This document shows positions 27,387-37,510 of a stretch of 64,000 bases of DNA, piece after piece; the first letter of the stretch is position 1; each line of letters begins with the position of its first letter. A model generated the notes under the pieces. That model saw only the letters and a list, made by a program, of their open reading frames with translations, was not told the DNA's origin and ran no database searches. A program made the position numbers and the translations under genes. The stretch spans positions 1 to 64,000 of the forward strand of contig JACABE010000022.1 in the NCBI GenBank assembly GCA_013377005.1, in the 5' to 3' direction. This DNA comes from Bacteroidota bacterium (GTDB lineage: Bacteria; Bacteroidota; Bacteroidia; Bacteroidales; JACABE01).

Positions 27387-28208
27387 ATGAAAATATTAAC
27401 TTCATTATTAGCAGTTATATTATTAACAAGCACTAGCTTGTTTGCCTTAAAACCTCAAAAAGAATACAAAGTATTACCCGATGAATTTGGTTTAGCTTAT
27501 GATAAGCTGACTATACCTACCAAAGACAATATGCAATTGGCAGCATGGTTATTTAAAGCACCATCTGAATCTAAGAAAGTAATTATTTTAAGTTACAATG
27601 GCGAAGGCAATATGTCGAAAATGATTGAAATGGCTAGCCAGTTTCTAACCCTGGGTTACAATGTAATTACCTATGATTATCGTGGCTATGGCGAAAGCAG
27701 CGAATTTAAAATCAACAATAACTTTTACATGTATGCTCAGTTCGAAAAAGATTTGAATGCAGTTATAGATTATACCCGTAAATATTATTCAAAATTTCGC
27801 CAGCTCGATTTGTATGGACAGGGTATGGGAGCAGGTTTATCAATAGCTATAGGATGTAATCGTTCAGAAGTAAATAAAATTATTGCCGACTCTCCATACA
27901 ATACCTTAGAAAGTGTGCAAAAAAGAATAAAGGAAATAAAAAATGAGGATGTAATGATTCCTTTGGCATTTGATAAATATCTTATCGAACCCGAATATGC
28001 AGTGGCTGAAAGAGGAAAGAATGTTGCCGGCATACTGATTATATGGGGCGAAAAAGAAGAAATATGTGCTCAAAAGGATGTGCGTGTTTTACGAAAGCTT
28101 GCCAAATGTCCTACCACGGATTATAAAGTATTAGGTGCTACTGCTGAAAATACTTTCTCAATCAATAAACCAAAATATCTGGAAGAACTCAAAAACTTTA
28201 CAAAATAA
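27387..28208 (+). CDS. Alpha/beta hydrolase with signal peptide
   Basis: VITYDYRGYGESSEF, LYGQGMGAGLSIAIG (nucleophile elbow GQGMG, atypical), IADSPYNTLE. Confidence 0.75.
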   Translation: MKILTSLLAVILLTSTSLFALKPQKEYKVLPDEFGLAYDKLTIPTKDNMQLAAWLFKAPSESKKVIILSYNGEGNMSKMIEMASQFLTLGYNVITYDYRGYGESSEFKINNNFYMYAQFEKDLNAVIDYTRKYYSKFRQLDLYGQGMGAGLSIAIGCNRSEVNKIIADSPYNTLESVQKRIKEIKNEDVMIPLAFDKYLIEPEYAVAERGKNVAGILIIWGEKEEICAQKDVRVLRKLAKCPTTDYKVLGATAENTFSINKPKYLEELKNFTK

Positions 28209-28210
28209 AT

Positions 28211-29554
28211 ATGAAGGCATTTAAAGCATACGATATAAGAGGTGTTTACAACACCGATTTTAATAAAACGGATGTGTATCGCATCGGTTATTTTTTACCA
28301 TCATTATTAAAAACCAATAAAGTATTGGTTGGAAGAGATGTGAGAGAATCCTCTCCGGAGATTTATGAATTCTTATGCAAGGGAATTACTGATAGTGGTG
28401 CTGATGTATATAATATCGGCCTATCCACAACACCAATGGTGTATTGGGCTACCGCTAAATTCGGATTCGATGCTTCGGTAATGATTACTGCATCTCACAA
28501 TCCAAGAGAATACAATGGATTGAAAGTATCCCGTACCAATGCATTGCCGGTGGGTTTAGATTCAGGTTTGGGCGAATTGAAAAAGCTAATAGAAACCGCT
28601 GATATTATCGTTGCACCTCAAAAAGGAAAGATTATTGAATATGAAGTAAAAGATAAATATCTAGATTTCCAGCGTCAATACTTAGCCGATATAAGCAATT
28701 TGAATATATCAATAGACTGTTCCAATGGAATGGCTGCGCTACTAATAAAAGATATTTTAGGAAATCAACCAATATATATATTCGATGATATGGATGGAAC
28801 ATTTCCTAATCACGAAGCCAATCCCTTGGAAGCAGAAAATATCGTTGATTTACAAAAAATAGTTGCTGAAAACAAAAGCGACATTGGAGTTATCTTTGAT
28901 GGTGATGCCGATCGCGTAATGTTTGTAGATGAAAATAGCAAGTTTATCTCTCCAGATCTTATAATAGGCTTATTGGCACATTATTTCTTAGAGGAAAAGG
29001 GCTTAAAAGGAAATGTGCTGCAAGATATTCGTACATCAAAAGCTGTAGGCGATTACATTCGCAAATTTGGCAGCGAAATGCACACATGGAAAGTAGGTAG
29101 GGCTTATGCAGCTCTTAAACTTCGCGAAATAGATGGTATTTACGGCGGTGAGTTAGCAGGACATTATTATTTCCGCGACTTTTATTATTCCGATTCAGGA
29201 ATTATGGCATGTTTAATAGTATTGGAAATAGTAAGCAAGTTAAAGGCAAAAGGAATAAAGTTATCAGAAGCTATTGCTGATATATCTAAATTTGCTAATT
29301 CGGGTGAAATTAATTTCAAGATCGAACAAAAGCAGGAAGCAATGGATGCCATTCGTGATTATTTCTCTGCTCAGGAAAAGCCAACTGCATATTTTGATTT
29401 CGATGGATACAGGGTTGAGTTTAAAGATTGGTGGTTTAACGTTCGTCCGTCAAATACAGAACCTTATTTGCGTTTTCTAGCAGAAGCTACAAATACCAGT
29501 ATATTGGAAACTAAGATAGCAGAGGTAAAGAAGATTATCAATGCTTTCAAATAA
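28211..29554 (+). CDS. Phosphomannomutase/phosphoglucomutase
   Basis: MKAFKAYDIRGVYN, MITASHNPREYNGLKV, IFDGDADRVMFVDE, GELAGHYYFRDFYYSDSG, VRPSNTEPYLRF. Confidence 0.95.
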   Translation: MKAFKAYDIRGVYNTDFNKTDVYRIGYFLPSLLKTNKVLVGRDVRESSPEIYEFLCKGITDSGADVYNIGLSTTPMVYWATAKFGFDASVMITASHNPREYNGLKVSRTNALPVGLDSGLGELKKLIETADIIVAPQKGKIIEYEVKDKYLDFQRQYLADISNLNISIDCSNGMAALLIKDILGNQPIYIFDDMDGTFPNHEANPLEAENIVDLQKIVAENKSDIGVIFDGDADRVMFVDENSKFISPDLIIGLLAHYFLEEKGLKGNVLQDIRTSKAVGDYIRKFGSEMHTWKVGRAYAALKLREIDGIYGGELAGHYYFRDFYYSDSGIMACLIVLEIVSKLKAKGIKLSEAIADISKFANSGEINFKIEQKQEAMDAIRDYFSAQEKPTAYFDFDGYRVEFKDWWFNVRPSNTEPYLRFLAEATNTSILETKIAEVKKIINAFK

Positions 29555-29607
29555 ATTAGATAATTTTTATTTTTCCCCTGATGATAAAAAACAATTTCAA
29601 TTTCTTT

Positions 29608-29649
29608 AGACCTTTTCGCTTTATAAAAAAGCGAAAAGGTCTTTTTTTT
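29608..29649 (+). terminator. Rho-independent terminator (13-bp stem) of the phosphomannomutase gene
   Basis: AGACCTTTTCGCT-TTATAAAAA-AGCGAAAAGGTCT + T-tract. Confidence 0.92.
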
Positions 29650-29652
29650 ACA

Positions 29653-30558
29653 ATGATTGTACTTGTTTTTTTAGTTTTTTCACCAATTAACAGTTTAGCC
29701 CAATTAAATCCAGATTTATCAGATTCAAATAAAGTAAATAAAGCCCGTTTGAAAGGTGTAATTATTACAGAAAGTGCTTTGTTTGCAGCTTCAATGACTG
29801 GTTTGTATGCTTTATGGTATAAAGATTATCCTATGAATGGGTTTCATTTGATAAATGATAACGGAGAATGGCAACAAATGGATAAGATGGGTCATGCAAC
29901 TACGTCGTATTATTTTGGCAAAATTGGTTATGAAGCATTAAAATGGTCTGGTGTTAAAGAAAATAAAGCAATCTGGTATGGAGGTTTGTATGGTTCTGCT
30001 TATTTATTAACCATCGAGATATTAGATGGATTCTCTGCTGAATGGGGGTTTTCTTTAGGCGATTTTAGTGCAAATACTTTTGGTTCGGCTTTATTTATTA
30101 GTCAGCAATTGGCTTGGCACGAACAACGGGTTATGCTAAAATATTCGTCGCATACAACGGATTATGCTCAATACCGACCCGACTTATTGGGGAGCAATCT
30201 TCCTCAACGGATTATAAAGGATTATAATGGATGTACTTTTTGGCTATCAGGTAATATTTATTCTTTTTTACCTAAGAGTTCAGGCTTTCCTAAATGGTTG
30301 AATGTGGCTATAGGTTATGGTGCCGAAGGTATGATAGGAGGACATAGCAATCCATTGGTGTACAAAGGAAATACAATGCCAAGTTTTGATCGTTATCGTC
30401 AGTTTTATCTTTCTTTGGATATTGATCTTACACGCATTTCTACTAAATCTAAAACCTTAGATTTAATTTTTGATCTTATCGGATTTATAAAAATACCCTT
30501 GCCAACATTGGAGTACAATACCAAAGATGGCTTTAAAGGGCACGGATTGTATTTTTAA
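29653..30558 (+). CDS. DUF2279-like (YfiM-type) membrane/envelope protein
   Basis: Start corrected to ATG 29653 (signal peptide MIVLVFLVFSPINSLAQ); DKMGHATTSYYFGKIGYEALKWSGV. Confidence 0.75.
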   Translation: MIVLVFLVFSPINSLAQLNPDLSDSNKVNKARLKGVIITESALFAASMTGLYALWYKDYPMNGFHLINDNGEWQQMDKMGHATTSYYFGKIGYEALKWSGVKENKAIWYGGLYGSAYLLTIEILDGFSAEWGFSLGDFSANTFGSALFISQQLAWHEQRVMLKYSSHTTDYAQYRPDLLGSNLPQRIIKDYNGCTFWLSGNIYSFLPKSSGFPKWLNVAIGYGAEGMIGGHSNPLVYKGNTMPSFDRYRQFYLSLDIDLTRISTKSKTLDLIFDLIGFIKIPLPTLEYNTKDGFKGHGLYF

Positions 30559-30568
30559 ATATAAAACT

Positions 30569-30599
30569 AAAAAGGCTACCTCTTAAAGGCAGCCTTTTA
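30569..30599. terminator. Bidirectional terminator
   Basis: AAAAAGGCTACCTCTTAAAGGCAGCCTTTTA. Confidence 0.75.
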
Positions 30600-30603
30600 A
30601 ATA

Positions 30604-31569
30604 CTAAATTAAACCTTGTTTATGCTTTTCTTCTATGACTTTCAGCATATCTTGTGTCATAGCATCTAGGTCGAAAGCAGGTTGCCAGCCCCATTCTGCT
30701 TTTGCACAGCTATCGTCAATAGAGTTCGGCCAAGAATCTGCAATTGCCTGGCGGAAATCAGGTTTGTATGTAATTTCAAAATTAGGCATATATTTCTTAA
30801 TTGATTCAGCTAGTAATTTAGGCGTTACACTAAATGCCCCTACATTAAAGTCTGAATGGTTTTTTAGTTTGTTAAAGTCTGCATGAAATAAATCAATGGT
30901 AGCTTTTAAACAGTCAGGCATATACATCATAGGTAGCATTGTGTTTTCGCTAAGGAAACATTCAAATTTGCCTGATTTGACTGCTTCAAAATAAATAGCT
31001 ACGGCATAATCTGTAGTGCCACCACCAGGTAAAGTTTCGTTACTAATAATGCCCGGATAGCGTAAACCTCTGATATCCATTCCATATTTAGATACATAAT
31101 AATCAGCTAATAATTCACCTGCAACTTTAGTAACTCCATACATAGTAGTAGGTTTTAATATCGTTTTTTGAGGAGTATTATCAACAGGAGTAGTGGGGCC
31201 AAAAGCTGCTATAGAACTTGGTATTAAAACTCTTTTTAATTCTTTTTCACGAGCAAGTTCTAACACATTTATTAATCCATTAATATTAATATTCCAAGCA
31301 AGCATAGGATTTTTTTCTCCAACTGCTGAAAGAATGGCTGCTAAGTGAATGATGGCATCTATTTGATATTTATCAATAATTGAACCCATTGTATCTTTAT
31401 CAAGTACATCTAATTGTTCAAAAGGACCACTAGATTTTATCTTTTTACTTGCATTTGCACATTTATCTGATGCAATTACATTTTTGCCACCATAAGTAGA
31501 ACGGAGTGCCATTACTAATTCGGATCCAATTTGACCAGATGAACCTGTAACTAATATTTTTTTTATCAT
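30604..31569 (-). CDS. NAD-dependent epimerase/dehydratase, SDR-type L-threonine 3-dehydrogenase
   Basis: ILVTGSSGQIGSELV, IIHLAAILSAVGEKNP, TMYGVTKVAGELL, GLRYPGIIS...GGGTTDYAV. Confidence 0.88.
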   Translation of the reverse strand: MIKKILVTGSSGQIGSELVMALRSTYGGKNVIASDKCANASKKIKSSGPFEQLDVLDKDTMGSIIDKYQIDAIIHLAAILSAVGEKNPMLAWNININGLINVLELAREKELKRVLIPSSIAAFGPTTPVDNTPQKTILKPTTMYGVTKVAGELLADYYVSKYGMDIRGLRYPGIISNETLPGGGTTDYAVAIYFEAVKSGKFECFLSENTMLPMMYMPDCLKATIDLFHADFNKLKNHSDFNVGAFSVTPKLLAESIKKYMPNFEITYKPDFRQAIADSWPNSIDDSCAKAEWGWQPAFDLDAMTQDMLKVIEEKHKQGLI

Positions 31570-31635
31570 TATTTGTTTGATTTTGTGAGTTTTGAAAAGC
31601 TGTTAATTTGAAAATAGCTTGTGTGTATAAAGGAG

Positions 31636-31643
31636 CAAAGTTA
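31636..31643 (-). promoter_or_regulatory. -7 box TAACTTTG
   Basis: TAnnTTTG on minus strand. Confidence 0.4.
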
Positions 31644-31876
31644 AAGATTTTGTCGGAAATCAATGATAAAAATCATTAAAATTTTCTTAGAATTCAATCA
31701 TTAAATTTATCTAATTAGAATGATTTGTTTATTGCTTTTTCAATGAATTTTTGTTTGTTAAAAAATCATAAAAAGTAAGATACTAGTAAGATGTGCTTTT
31801 AATTTTAAAGTATTTGGCATAAATATTGTTTATTAAAAAATGTCGTTAAAAATAGTGTTTATATCTTATTTATTTA

Positions 31877-31884
31877 TAATTTTG
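31877..31884 (+). promoter_or_regulatory. -7 box TAATTTTG
   Basis: TAnnTTTG upstream of the DUF1573 gene. Confidence 0.45.
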
Positions 31885-31940
31885 TAAACTAAATTTTTGA
31901 CTTTAATTCACTTCATTAATAAAATTAAAAAACTAAAAAA

Positions 31941-32405
31941 ATGAAAAAAGTAATCTTTTCTATCGTAATGTTTACATTAGCATTTGCTACAGTTAAAGCT
32001 CAGGATGCTGCTATTCCTGTAAATCCAAATGGACCGGATATTCAATTTGTTAAAACTGTACATGATTATGGTACAATTATCCAAGGTGCTGATGGAAATT
32101 GCGATTTTAAATTTAAAAACACTGGTAAAGAACCTTTGATTCTTTCTAATGTAGTTTCATCTTGCGGTTGTACTGTTCCAAGTTGGACTAGAGATCCAAT
32201 TATGCCGGGCAAAGAAGGTACTATCAAAGTTAAGTATGATACAAACCGTATTGGTATGATTGGCAAACAAATTACTGTAATGTCAAATGCAAAAACTGAA
32301 AGAGTTGTATTGCAAATTACTGGTAAAATTGAACCAAAACCAACTGAACAAATGCCGGAAAAAACTGTGACGCCTGGAACAACTCCTGCTCCAATTAGCC
32401 ACTAA
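31941..32405 (+). CDS. DUF1573 domain-containing secreted protein
   Basis: HDYGTIIQGADGNCDFKFKNTGKEPLILSNVVSSCGCTVPSWTRDPIMPGKEGTIKVKYDT. Confidence 0.92.
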   Translation: MKKVIFSIVMFTLAFATVKAQDAAIPVNPNGPDIQFVKTVHDYGTIIQGADGNCDFKFKNTGKEPLILSNVVSSCGCTVPSWTRDPIMPGKEGTIKVKYDTNRIGMIGKQITVMSNAKTERVVLQITGKIEPKPTEQMPEKTVTPGTTPAPISH

Positions 32406-32429
32406 GATTCATAGAACCTTATTTTATAC

Positions 32430-32462
32430 AAATCCCGTTGGAATTTTTCAGCGGGATTTTTA
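32430..32462 (+). terminator. Rho-independent terminator
   Basis: AAATCCCGTTGGAATTTTTCAGCGGGATTTTT. Confidence 0.8.
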
Positions 32463-32489
32463 ATTATTAAACTTTAAAAATAAACCAAA

Positions 32490-33689
32490 ATGCCAAAAAT
32501 TTCAGCAAAAGGTAAAAGTATGCCAGAATCACCTATCAGAAAATTAGTTCCATTTTCTGATGAAGCAAAAAAAAGAGGGCGTAAAGTATATCATTTGAAT
32601 ATTGGACAACCAGATATTGAAACTCCTGAAGGAGCTATGAATGTGCTTAAAAATACAGATATTAAAGTAGTTGAATACAGTCATTCTGCAGGGATTCTAT
32701 CTTATCGAAAAAAATTGGTTGAATACTATAAAAAATGTCATATCAACATTACTGAAAATGATATTATTGTAACTAATGGAGGTTCTGAAGGAATTATATT
32801 TGCGTTTATGGTTTGTATGGATCCTGGTGATGAGATTATTATTCCCGAACCTTTTTACGCTAACTACAATGGTTTTGCAACAGAAGCTGGTATTACTGTA
32901 AAACCTATTGTTTCTATTATTGACAATGGTTTTGCATTACCTCCAATAGAAGAGTTTGAAAAACTCATCACACCAAAAACTAAGGCTATCATGATTTGTA
33001 ATCCAAATAATCCTACAGGTTATTTGTATTCGAAAGAAGAATTACAATCACTAAAAGAAATTGTAAAGAAACATGATTTATACCTTATGTCTGATGAAGT
33101 TTATCGCGAATTTTGCTACGATGGAAACGAGCATTTTTCTGCAATGAATCTGGAAGGTATTGAAAATAATGTTATTTTGCTGGATTCTGTATCTAAACGA
33201 TACAGTGCTTGCGGTGTTCGTATTGGTTGTTTTATTTCTAAGAATAAAGAAGTAATGACCACTGCAATGAAGTTTGCTCAGGCTCGTTTAAGTCCGCCTA
33301 CTTTTGGGCAGATATTGTCAGAAGCAGCCTGTGATACGCCTCAATCTTATTTCGACAAAGTTATTAAAGAATATGTAACTCGACGTGATTTAGTGGTAGA
33401 AGCAATCAATAAAATGGATGGTTGTTTTTGTCCAAATCCAAAAGGTGCTTTTTATGCTGTTGCTCGATTACCAATTGATAACGCTGATAAATTTTGTCAA
33501 TGGTTATTAGAGGATTTTGAGTACAAAAACGAAACTGTAATGTTAGCTCCTGCTACAGGTTTTTATTCTACAAAAGGTAAAGGAACTGATGAAGTTAGAA
33601 TAAGTTATGTGCTAAAAGTAGAAGATTTAAAAGCATCAATGAAATGTTTGGAAGAAGCTATAAAAATCTATCCAGGGAAAACGAATTAA
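32490..33689 (+). CDS. Pyridoxal-phosphate aminotransferase (class I/II, aspartate aminotransferase-like)
   Basis: YHLNIGQPDIETPEG, TNGGSEGI, NPNNPTGYLYSKEEL, DSVSKRYSACGVRIG. Confidence 0.93.
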   Translation: MPKISAKGKSMPESPIRKLVPFSDEAKKRGRKVYHLNIGQPDIETPEGAMNVLKNTDIKVVEYSHSAGILSYRKKLVEYYKKCHINITENDIIVTNGGSEGIIFAFMVCMDPGDEIIIPEPFYANYNGFATEAGITVKPIVSIIDNGFALPPIEEFEKLITPKTKAIMICNPNNPTGYLYSKEELQSLKEIVKKHDLYLMSDEVYREFCYDGNEHFSAMNLEGIENNVILLDSVSKRYSACGVRIGCFISKNKEVMTTAMKFAQARLSPPTFGQILSEAACDTPQSYFDKVIKEYVTRRDLVVEAINKMDGCFCPNPKGAFYAVARLPIDNADKFCQWLLEDFEYKNETVMLAPATGFYSTKGKGTDEVRISYVLKVEDLKASMKCLEEAIKIYPGKTN

Positions 33690-33706
33690 GAGATTTAAAA
33701 AATATG

Positions 33707-33737
33707 AAAAAGGCTGCCAAAAAATGACAGCCTTTTA
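33707..33737. terminator. Terminator hairpin
   Basis: AAAAGGCTGCCAAAAAATGACAGCCTTTT. Confidence 0.8.
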
Positions 33738-33781
33738 TTATTTGTCTTTACCCTGAAGCCCAATTTAAAAGATGTCATTAA

Positions 33782-34807
33782 TTATTTAAAATTTTGGAAC
33801 ATTGTTTTCAATGCAATTACACTTTCGCCTTCTGCTATTACTTCAAATTCTGGCTGGATAGATAATTGAACTTTATACATATTACTTGAATAGGATTCAA
33901 TACCTTTTAATGAGCCTAAATTAGCAAGAAAGTTTTTGTTAATCAGTAAGAAGTTATCTATATCCAATAAATTAACAACTTCAGAAAATTTTGTATTGGT
34001 TTGTAAAAGTAAATTTTCAACTGTTTTAATATAAGTAATTCCACTATTAGTATACACATAAGCAATACTGTCAAAACTTATTTCAACTGGCTTCTTTGTA
34101 TCATATAATACGATATATTTACCCAATAGTTTATTGTCTTTATAAACGAATTTTTTATTAGGTAAGCCTTTTTCATCATACCAGAACCAAATTCCGTCTT
34201 TTAAATTATTTTTATACTTACCTTGATTTCTTAATTTTCCTTCAGGAGTAAAAACCTGATAAATTCCCTCTAATTTATCATTTTTAAATTGAGTTTTTAA
34301 TGTACCACCAGAATAATTCTGTTCCCATATACCTTCTCTTTTCCCATTTTTCCAGTTTATTCTGTCAGTTAAAGTTCCATCATCATAATAGGTTTTCCAC
34401 TCTCCATTTTTTAAAGTAGCTCGATATGACTCTTCTCTTATTAAGACTCTATTTATATTGTAATACTTCCATGTACTGTCTTTATGAGTGCTGATATAAT
34501 ACCCTTCCGACATCAAATTTCCATTTGGGTAATAGGTTGTGGTATTAGAACGAAGCCCTTTTTCAAAAAACTTAGAAATTGCTTTTGTCTGTCCATCTTC
34601 ATAATAATATTTAAATTCACCAATAGGATAATTGTCTAAAAAAGAGCCTTCATATTTTAAGATTCCTTTTTCATCTTTCTTTTTCCAAAAACCTTGTTTT
34701 TTACCAGATTTGTCGGTTTTATTTATTGTATCGGTTACTTGTTGTGAGAAAACAAGGGTAGAAAAATAAAACAAAGAAAGAAATAATATACCATTTTTTT
34801 TTGACAT
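33782..34807 (-). CDS. MORN-repeat-variant (YwqK-like) secreted protein
   Basis: Start corrected to MSKKNGILFLSLFYFSTLVFSQ; repeats GKREGIWEQNYSGGTLKTQFKNDKLEGIYQVFTPEGKLRNQGKYKNNLKDGIWFWYDEKG. Confidence 0.82.
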   Translation of the reverse strand: MSKKNGILFLSLFYFSTLVFSQQVTDTINKTDKSGKKQGFWKKKDEKGILKYEGSFLDNYPIGEFKYYYEDGQTKAISKFFEKGLRSNTTTYYPNGNLMSEGYYISTHKDSTWKYYNINRVLIREESYRATLKNGEWKTYYDDGTLTDRINWKNGKREGIWEQNYSGGTLKTQFKNDKLEGIYQVFTPEGKLRNQGKYKNNLKDGIWFWYDEKGLPNKKFVYKDNKLLGKYIVLYDTKKPVEISFDSIAYVYTNSGITYIKTVENLLLQTNTKFSEVVNLLDIDNFLLINKNFLANLGSLKGIESYSSNMYKVQLSIQPEFEVIAEGESVIALKTMFQNFK

Positions 34808-34814
34808 AATGCTT

Positions 34815-35381
34815 TTATCTATTGTTATTAATAAGTTTTGCAAAATCAATTAATGATTTTGAAATAAAATCAATTAATTCAGGATATTGTTTAGCTTTAC
34901 TCAGATTATCAGAAATAAAAACTGTTTTCATTCCTAATTTTTTGCCAAAAATCATATCGCTTAAAGAATCGCCAATCATTAATGATTTTTTGAAAATAAT
35001 TTCTTTAAAATCTTTTTTTGCCTTTAATCCCATACCAATATTAGGCTTACGATAAAAACTTCCACTTTCTTTTAAATCAGGACAAAAATAAACTTGGTCA
35101 ATTCGTCCCTTATTATTTTTAATTTGATGAATCATGTCTTGATGAATTGAATGTAATTCATCTTCTGTCATCAATCCTTTGCCTATACCTTGCTGATTTG
35201 TTACTATTACTATTTTTCCGAAAATTAAATTAAAAATTTGTAAAGCGTTTAACACACCTTCCTGGAATTTGAAATCTTTTGATTTTTTTACATAATCATC
35301 TACTAATCTATGATTTATAACCCCATCTCTGTCAATAAATAAGGTCCAGTTATTGTCAAAATTTGTAGGAAAAGTTTTCAT
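34815..35381 (-). CDS. gmhB: D-glycero-D-manno-heptose-1,7-bisphosphate 7-phosphatase-like HAD-IIIA hydrolase
   Basis: LFIDRDGVINHRLVDDYVK, IVTNQQGIGKGLM, YFCPDLKESGSFYRKPNIGM, MIGDSLSDMIFGKKLGM. Confidence 0.85.
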   Translation of the reverse strand: MKTFPTNFDNNWTLFIDRDGVINHRLVDDYVKKSKDFKFQEGVLNALQIFNLIFGKIVIVTNQQGIGKGLMTEDELHSIHQDMIHQIKNNKGRIDQVYFCPDLKESGSFYRKPNIGMGLKAKKDFKEIIFKKSLMIGDSLSDMIFGKKLGMKTVFISDNLSKAKQYPELIDFISKSLIDFAKLINNNR

Positions 35382-35954
35382 TTATTTGGGGAAAAGATTG
35401 GATTCAACCAATTCACATATAATGTGCCCAATTAAAATATGAGCCTCCTGTATGCGGGGTGTATCATTAGAAGGAACATTTATTAAATACTTTGATAAAT
35501 GTTTCATTTTACCTCCGCTTTCACCGGTAAAACTAACTGTAATCATTCCGAGTTCATTGGCTACTTCAAGTGCTTTTACAATGTTTATTGAATTTCCTGA
35601 TGTAGAAATACCTAATAATATATCACCTTTTTTTCCTTTGGCTTTAACTAAACGAGCATAAACTTCATTGTAAGAATAATCATTGGCAACAGCTGTTAAA
35701 TAGGAAGTATTTACATGTAATGCTTCTGAGTTTAAAGGAGGTCTGTCATAATAAAACCTACCTGAAAATTCAGCTGCTAAATGTTGTGCATCAGCTGCAC
35801 TTCCTCCATTACCACAAAACAATACACAGCCATTTTTTCTGAAAGTTTGAATAATTTCTTGAGCAATTTCACGGATAGTTATTAATAAATGCTCATCCTT
35901 TAGTAGTTTAGTTTTAAGATCGATAGATTGTTGGATAGATTCTTTTATTCGCAT
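35382..35954 (-). CDS. gmhA: Phosphoheptose isomerase (SIS domain)
   Basis: LFCGNGGSAADAQHLAAEFSGRF, GDILLGISTSGNSINIVKAL, QEAHILIGHIICELVE. Confidence 0.93.
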   Translation of the reverse strand: MRIKESIQQSIDLKTKLLKDEHLLITIREIAQEIIQTFRKNGCVLFCGNGGSAADAQHLAAEFSGRFYYDRPPLNSEALHVNTSYLTAVANDYSYNEVYARLVKAKGKKGDILLGISTSGNSINIVKALEVANELGMITVSFTGESGGKMKHLSKYLINVPSNDTPRIQEAHILIGHIICELVESNLFPK

Positions 35955-35965
35955 TTTTTTGTTTA

Positions 35966-36916
35966 TTAATCAATTCTTTTTTCAATTAAATATGTATTTC
36001 TTATAGAAGAACTTCTACCTATCATTTCGGCTAAAAATCCAGCTAAAAATAATTGCACACCTATTATCATAGATGCTATTGATATGTAAAAGTAAGGGCT
36101 ATCGGTAACCAAAGGAGCTCTCATTTGATGATAAAGTGCATATAATTTTTCGCTACCCAACCAAATTGCAGCGAAGAAGCCAACGATAAAAATTAAAGTA
36201 CCTATTAAACCAAAAAAATGCATTGGTCGCTTGCCAAATTTTGAAACAAATGTAATGGAAATTAAATCAAGATAACCTTTTATAAATCGGTCCAGTCCAA
36301 ACTTTGTAACACCATATTTTCTAGCTTGATGTGATACTACTTTTTCTCCTATTTTTGAAAAACCTGCCCATTTGGCAATTACTGGAATGTATCGGTGCAT
36401 TTCTCCATACACTTCAATACATTTTACTACATCATTTTTGTAAGCTTTTAAACCACAATTAAAATCGTGTAATTTTATTCCCGACATTTTTCTTGTAGTC
36501 CAATTATAAAATTTGGTAGGAATTGTTTTCATAATAGGATCAAAGCGTTTTTTTTTCCAACCTGAAACTAAGTCGAAGTTTTCTTCTTTAATCATACGAA
36601 ATAACTCTGGTATTTCGTCAGGGCTATCTTGTAAATCGGCATCCATTGTGATAATTACATCAGCTTTAGCAGCTTCAAAACCTACATTTAAAGCTGCAGA
36701 TTTTCCATAATTTCTTCTGAATTTTATGCCTTTAATGGCTGTATTCTGATCCGAAAGTTTTTCAATCACATTCCATGATTGGTCATTACTTCCATCATCC
36801 ACCATAATGACTTCATAAGAAAAATTGTTTTCAATCATAACTTTATCAATCCAGGCAGCTAATTCTCCTAAAGATTCATCTTCGTTGAACAGAGGTATAA
36901 TTATAGAAATATCCAT
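35966..36916 (-). CDS. Glycosyltransferase family 2 (DPMS/ArnC-like, two C-terminal TMs)
   Basis: SIIIPLFNEDESL, VMVDDGSNDQSW, ITMDADLQDSPDEIPEL, HDFNCGLKAYK. Confidence 0.93.
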   Translation of the reverse strand: MDISIIIPLFNEDESLGELAAWIDKVMIENNFSYEVIMVDDGSNDQSWNVIEKLSDQNTAIKGIKFRRNYGKSAALNVGFEAAKADVIITMDADLQDSPDEIPELFRMIKEENFDLVSGWKKKRFDPIMKTIPTKFYNWTTRKMSGIKLHDFNCGLKAYKNDVVKCIEVYGEMHRYIPVIAKWAGFSKIGEKVVSHQARKYGVTKFGLDRFIKGYLDLISITFVSKFGKRPMHFFGLIGTLIFIVGFFAAIWLGSEKLYALYHQMRAPLVTDSPYFYISIASMIIGVQLFLAGFLAEMIGRSSSIRNTYLIEKRID

Positions 36917-36979
36917 TCTATTTTCTTGTTATTAGGTAATATATTAATTTAGTTAATGATAATTAGTTAATTAATCTGC

Positions 36980-37495
36980 TTATTTCTGGTGTTTATAAAA
37001 AACGGATATCAATAAAGGTAAAAACAGACTTAATAAAAGCAATTGTCCGAAGGCATAAATTCCTATAGCAAATGGTGTTATTGAATGAATTTGTTGCTGA
37101 ATTTGTTTCATTTCTTCGTTTGTTATATCCTTATTATTTATTAACGTATTTATGCTCACAAAATTTTTGATAAATTCAATATCTATATATTTTGTGTAAA
37201 AAATCATAAAAAATGCAAATACTATGGAAGTTGTTATCCCAATAAATACACCGGAAATATAAACTTCTTTAAATGTAATATTACCTTTGATTTTTTTTTG
37301 TTGATAACTTCTTATGCCCAAAAACATCGCAAATAATAAAATTAAATAATTCCATATCAAAACAGGAGTATGACCTGACCCAAAAGTAAAATAATATATC
37401 GTGGTAAGCAATGCCATTAAAATACCTGAACTCAGACTATAAATGTTTGATATAAATGCAATTTTTTTTAGAAAATCCGTTTTTTTTGAAGGCAT
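36980..37495 (-). CDS. DUF4199-like membrane protein
   Basis: Four-TM 171-aa ORF; LLFAMFLGIRSYQQKKIKGNITFKEVYISGVFIGI. Confidence 0.75.
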   Translation of the reverse strand: MPSKKTDFLKKIAFISNIYSLSSGILMALLTTIYYFTFGSGHTPVLIWNYLILLFAMFLGIRSYQQKKIKGNITFKEVYISGVFIGITTSIVFAFFMIFYTKYIDIEFIKNFVSINTLINNKDITNEEMKQIQQQIHSITPFAIGIYAFGQLLLLSLFLPLLISVFYKHQK

Positions 37496-37510
37496 TCGTA
37501 TTAATAAAAA

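Noticed and set aside
33782-34807. MORN/YwqK-like protein as an antitoxin of a toxin-antitoxin pair
   Set aside because: Has a signal peptide and no toxin partner; the neighbour is gmhB. The 'YwqK antitoxin' label is a family name only.
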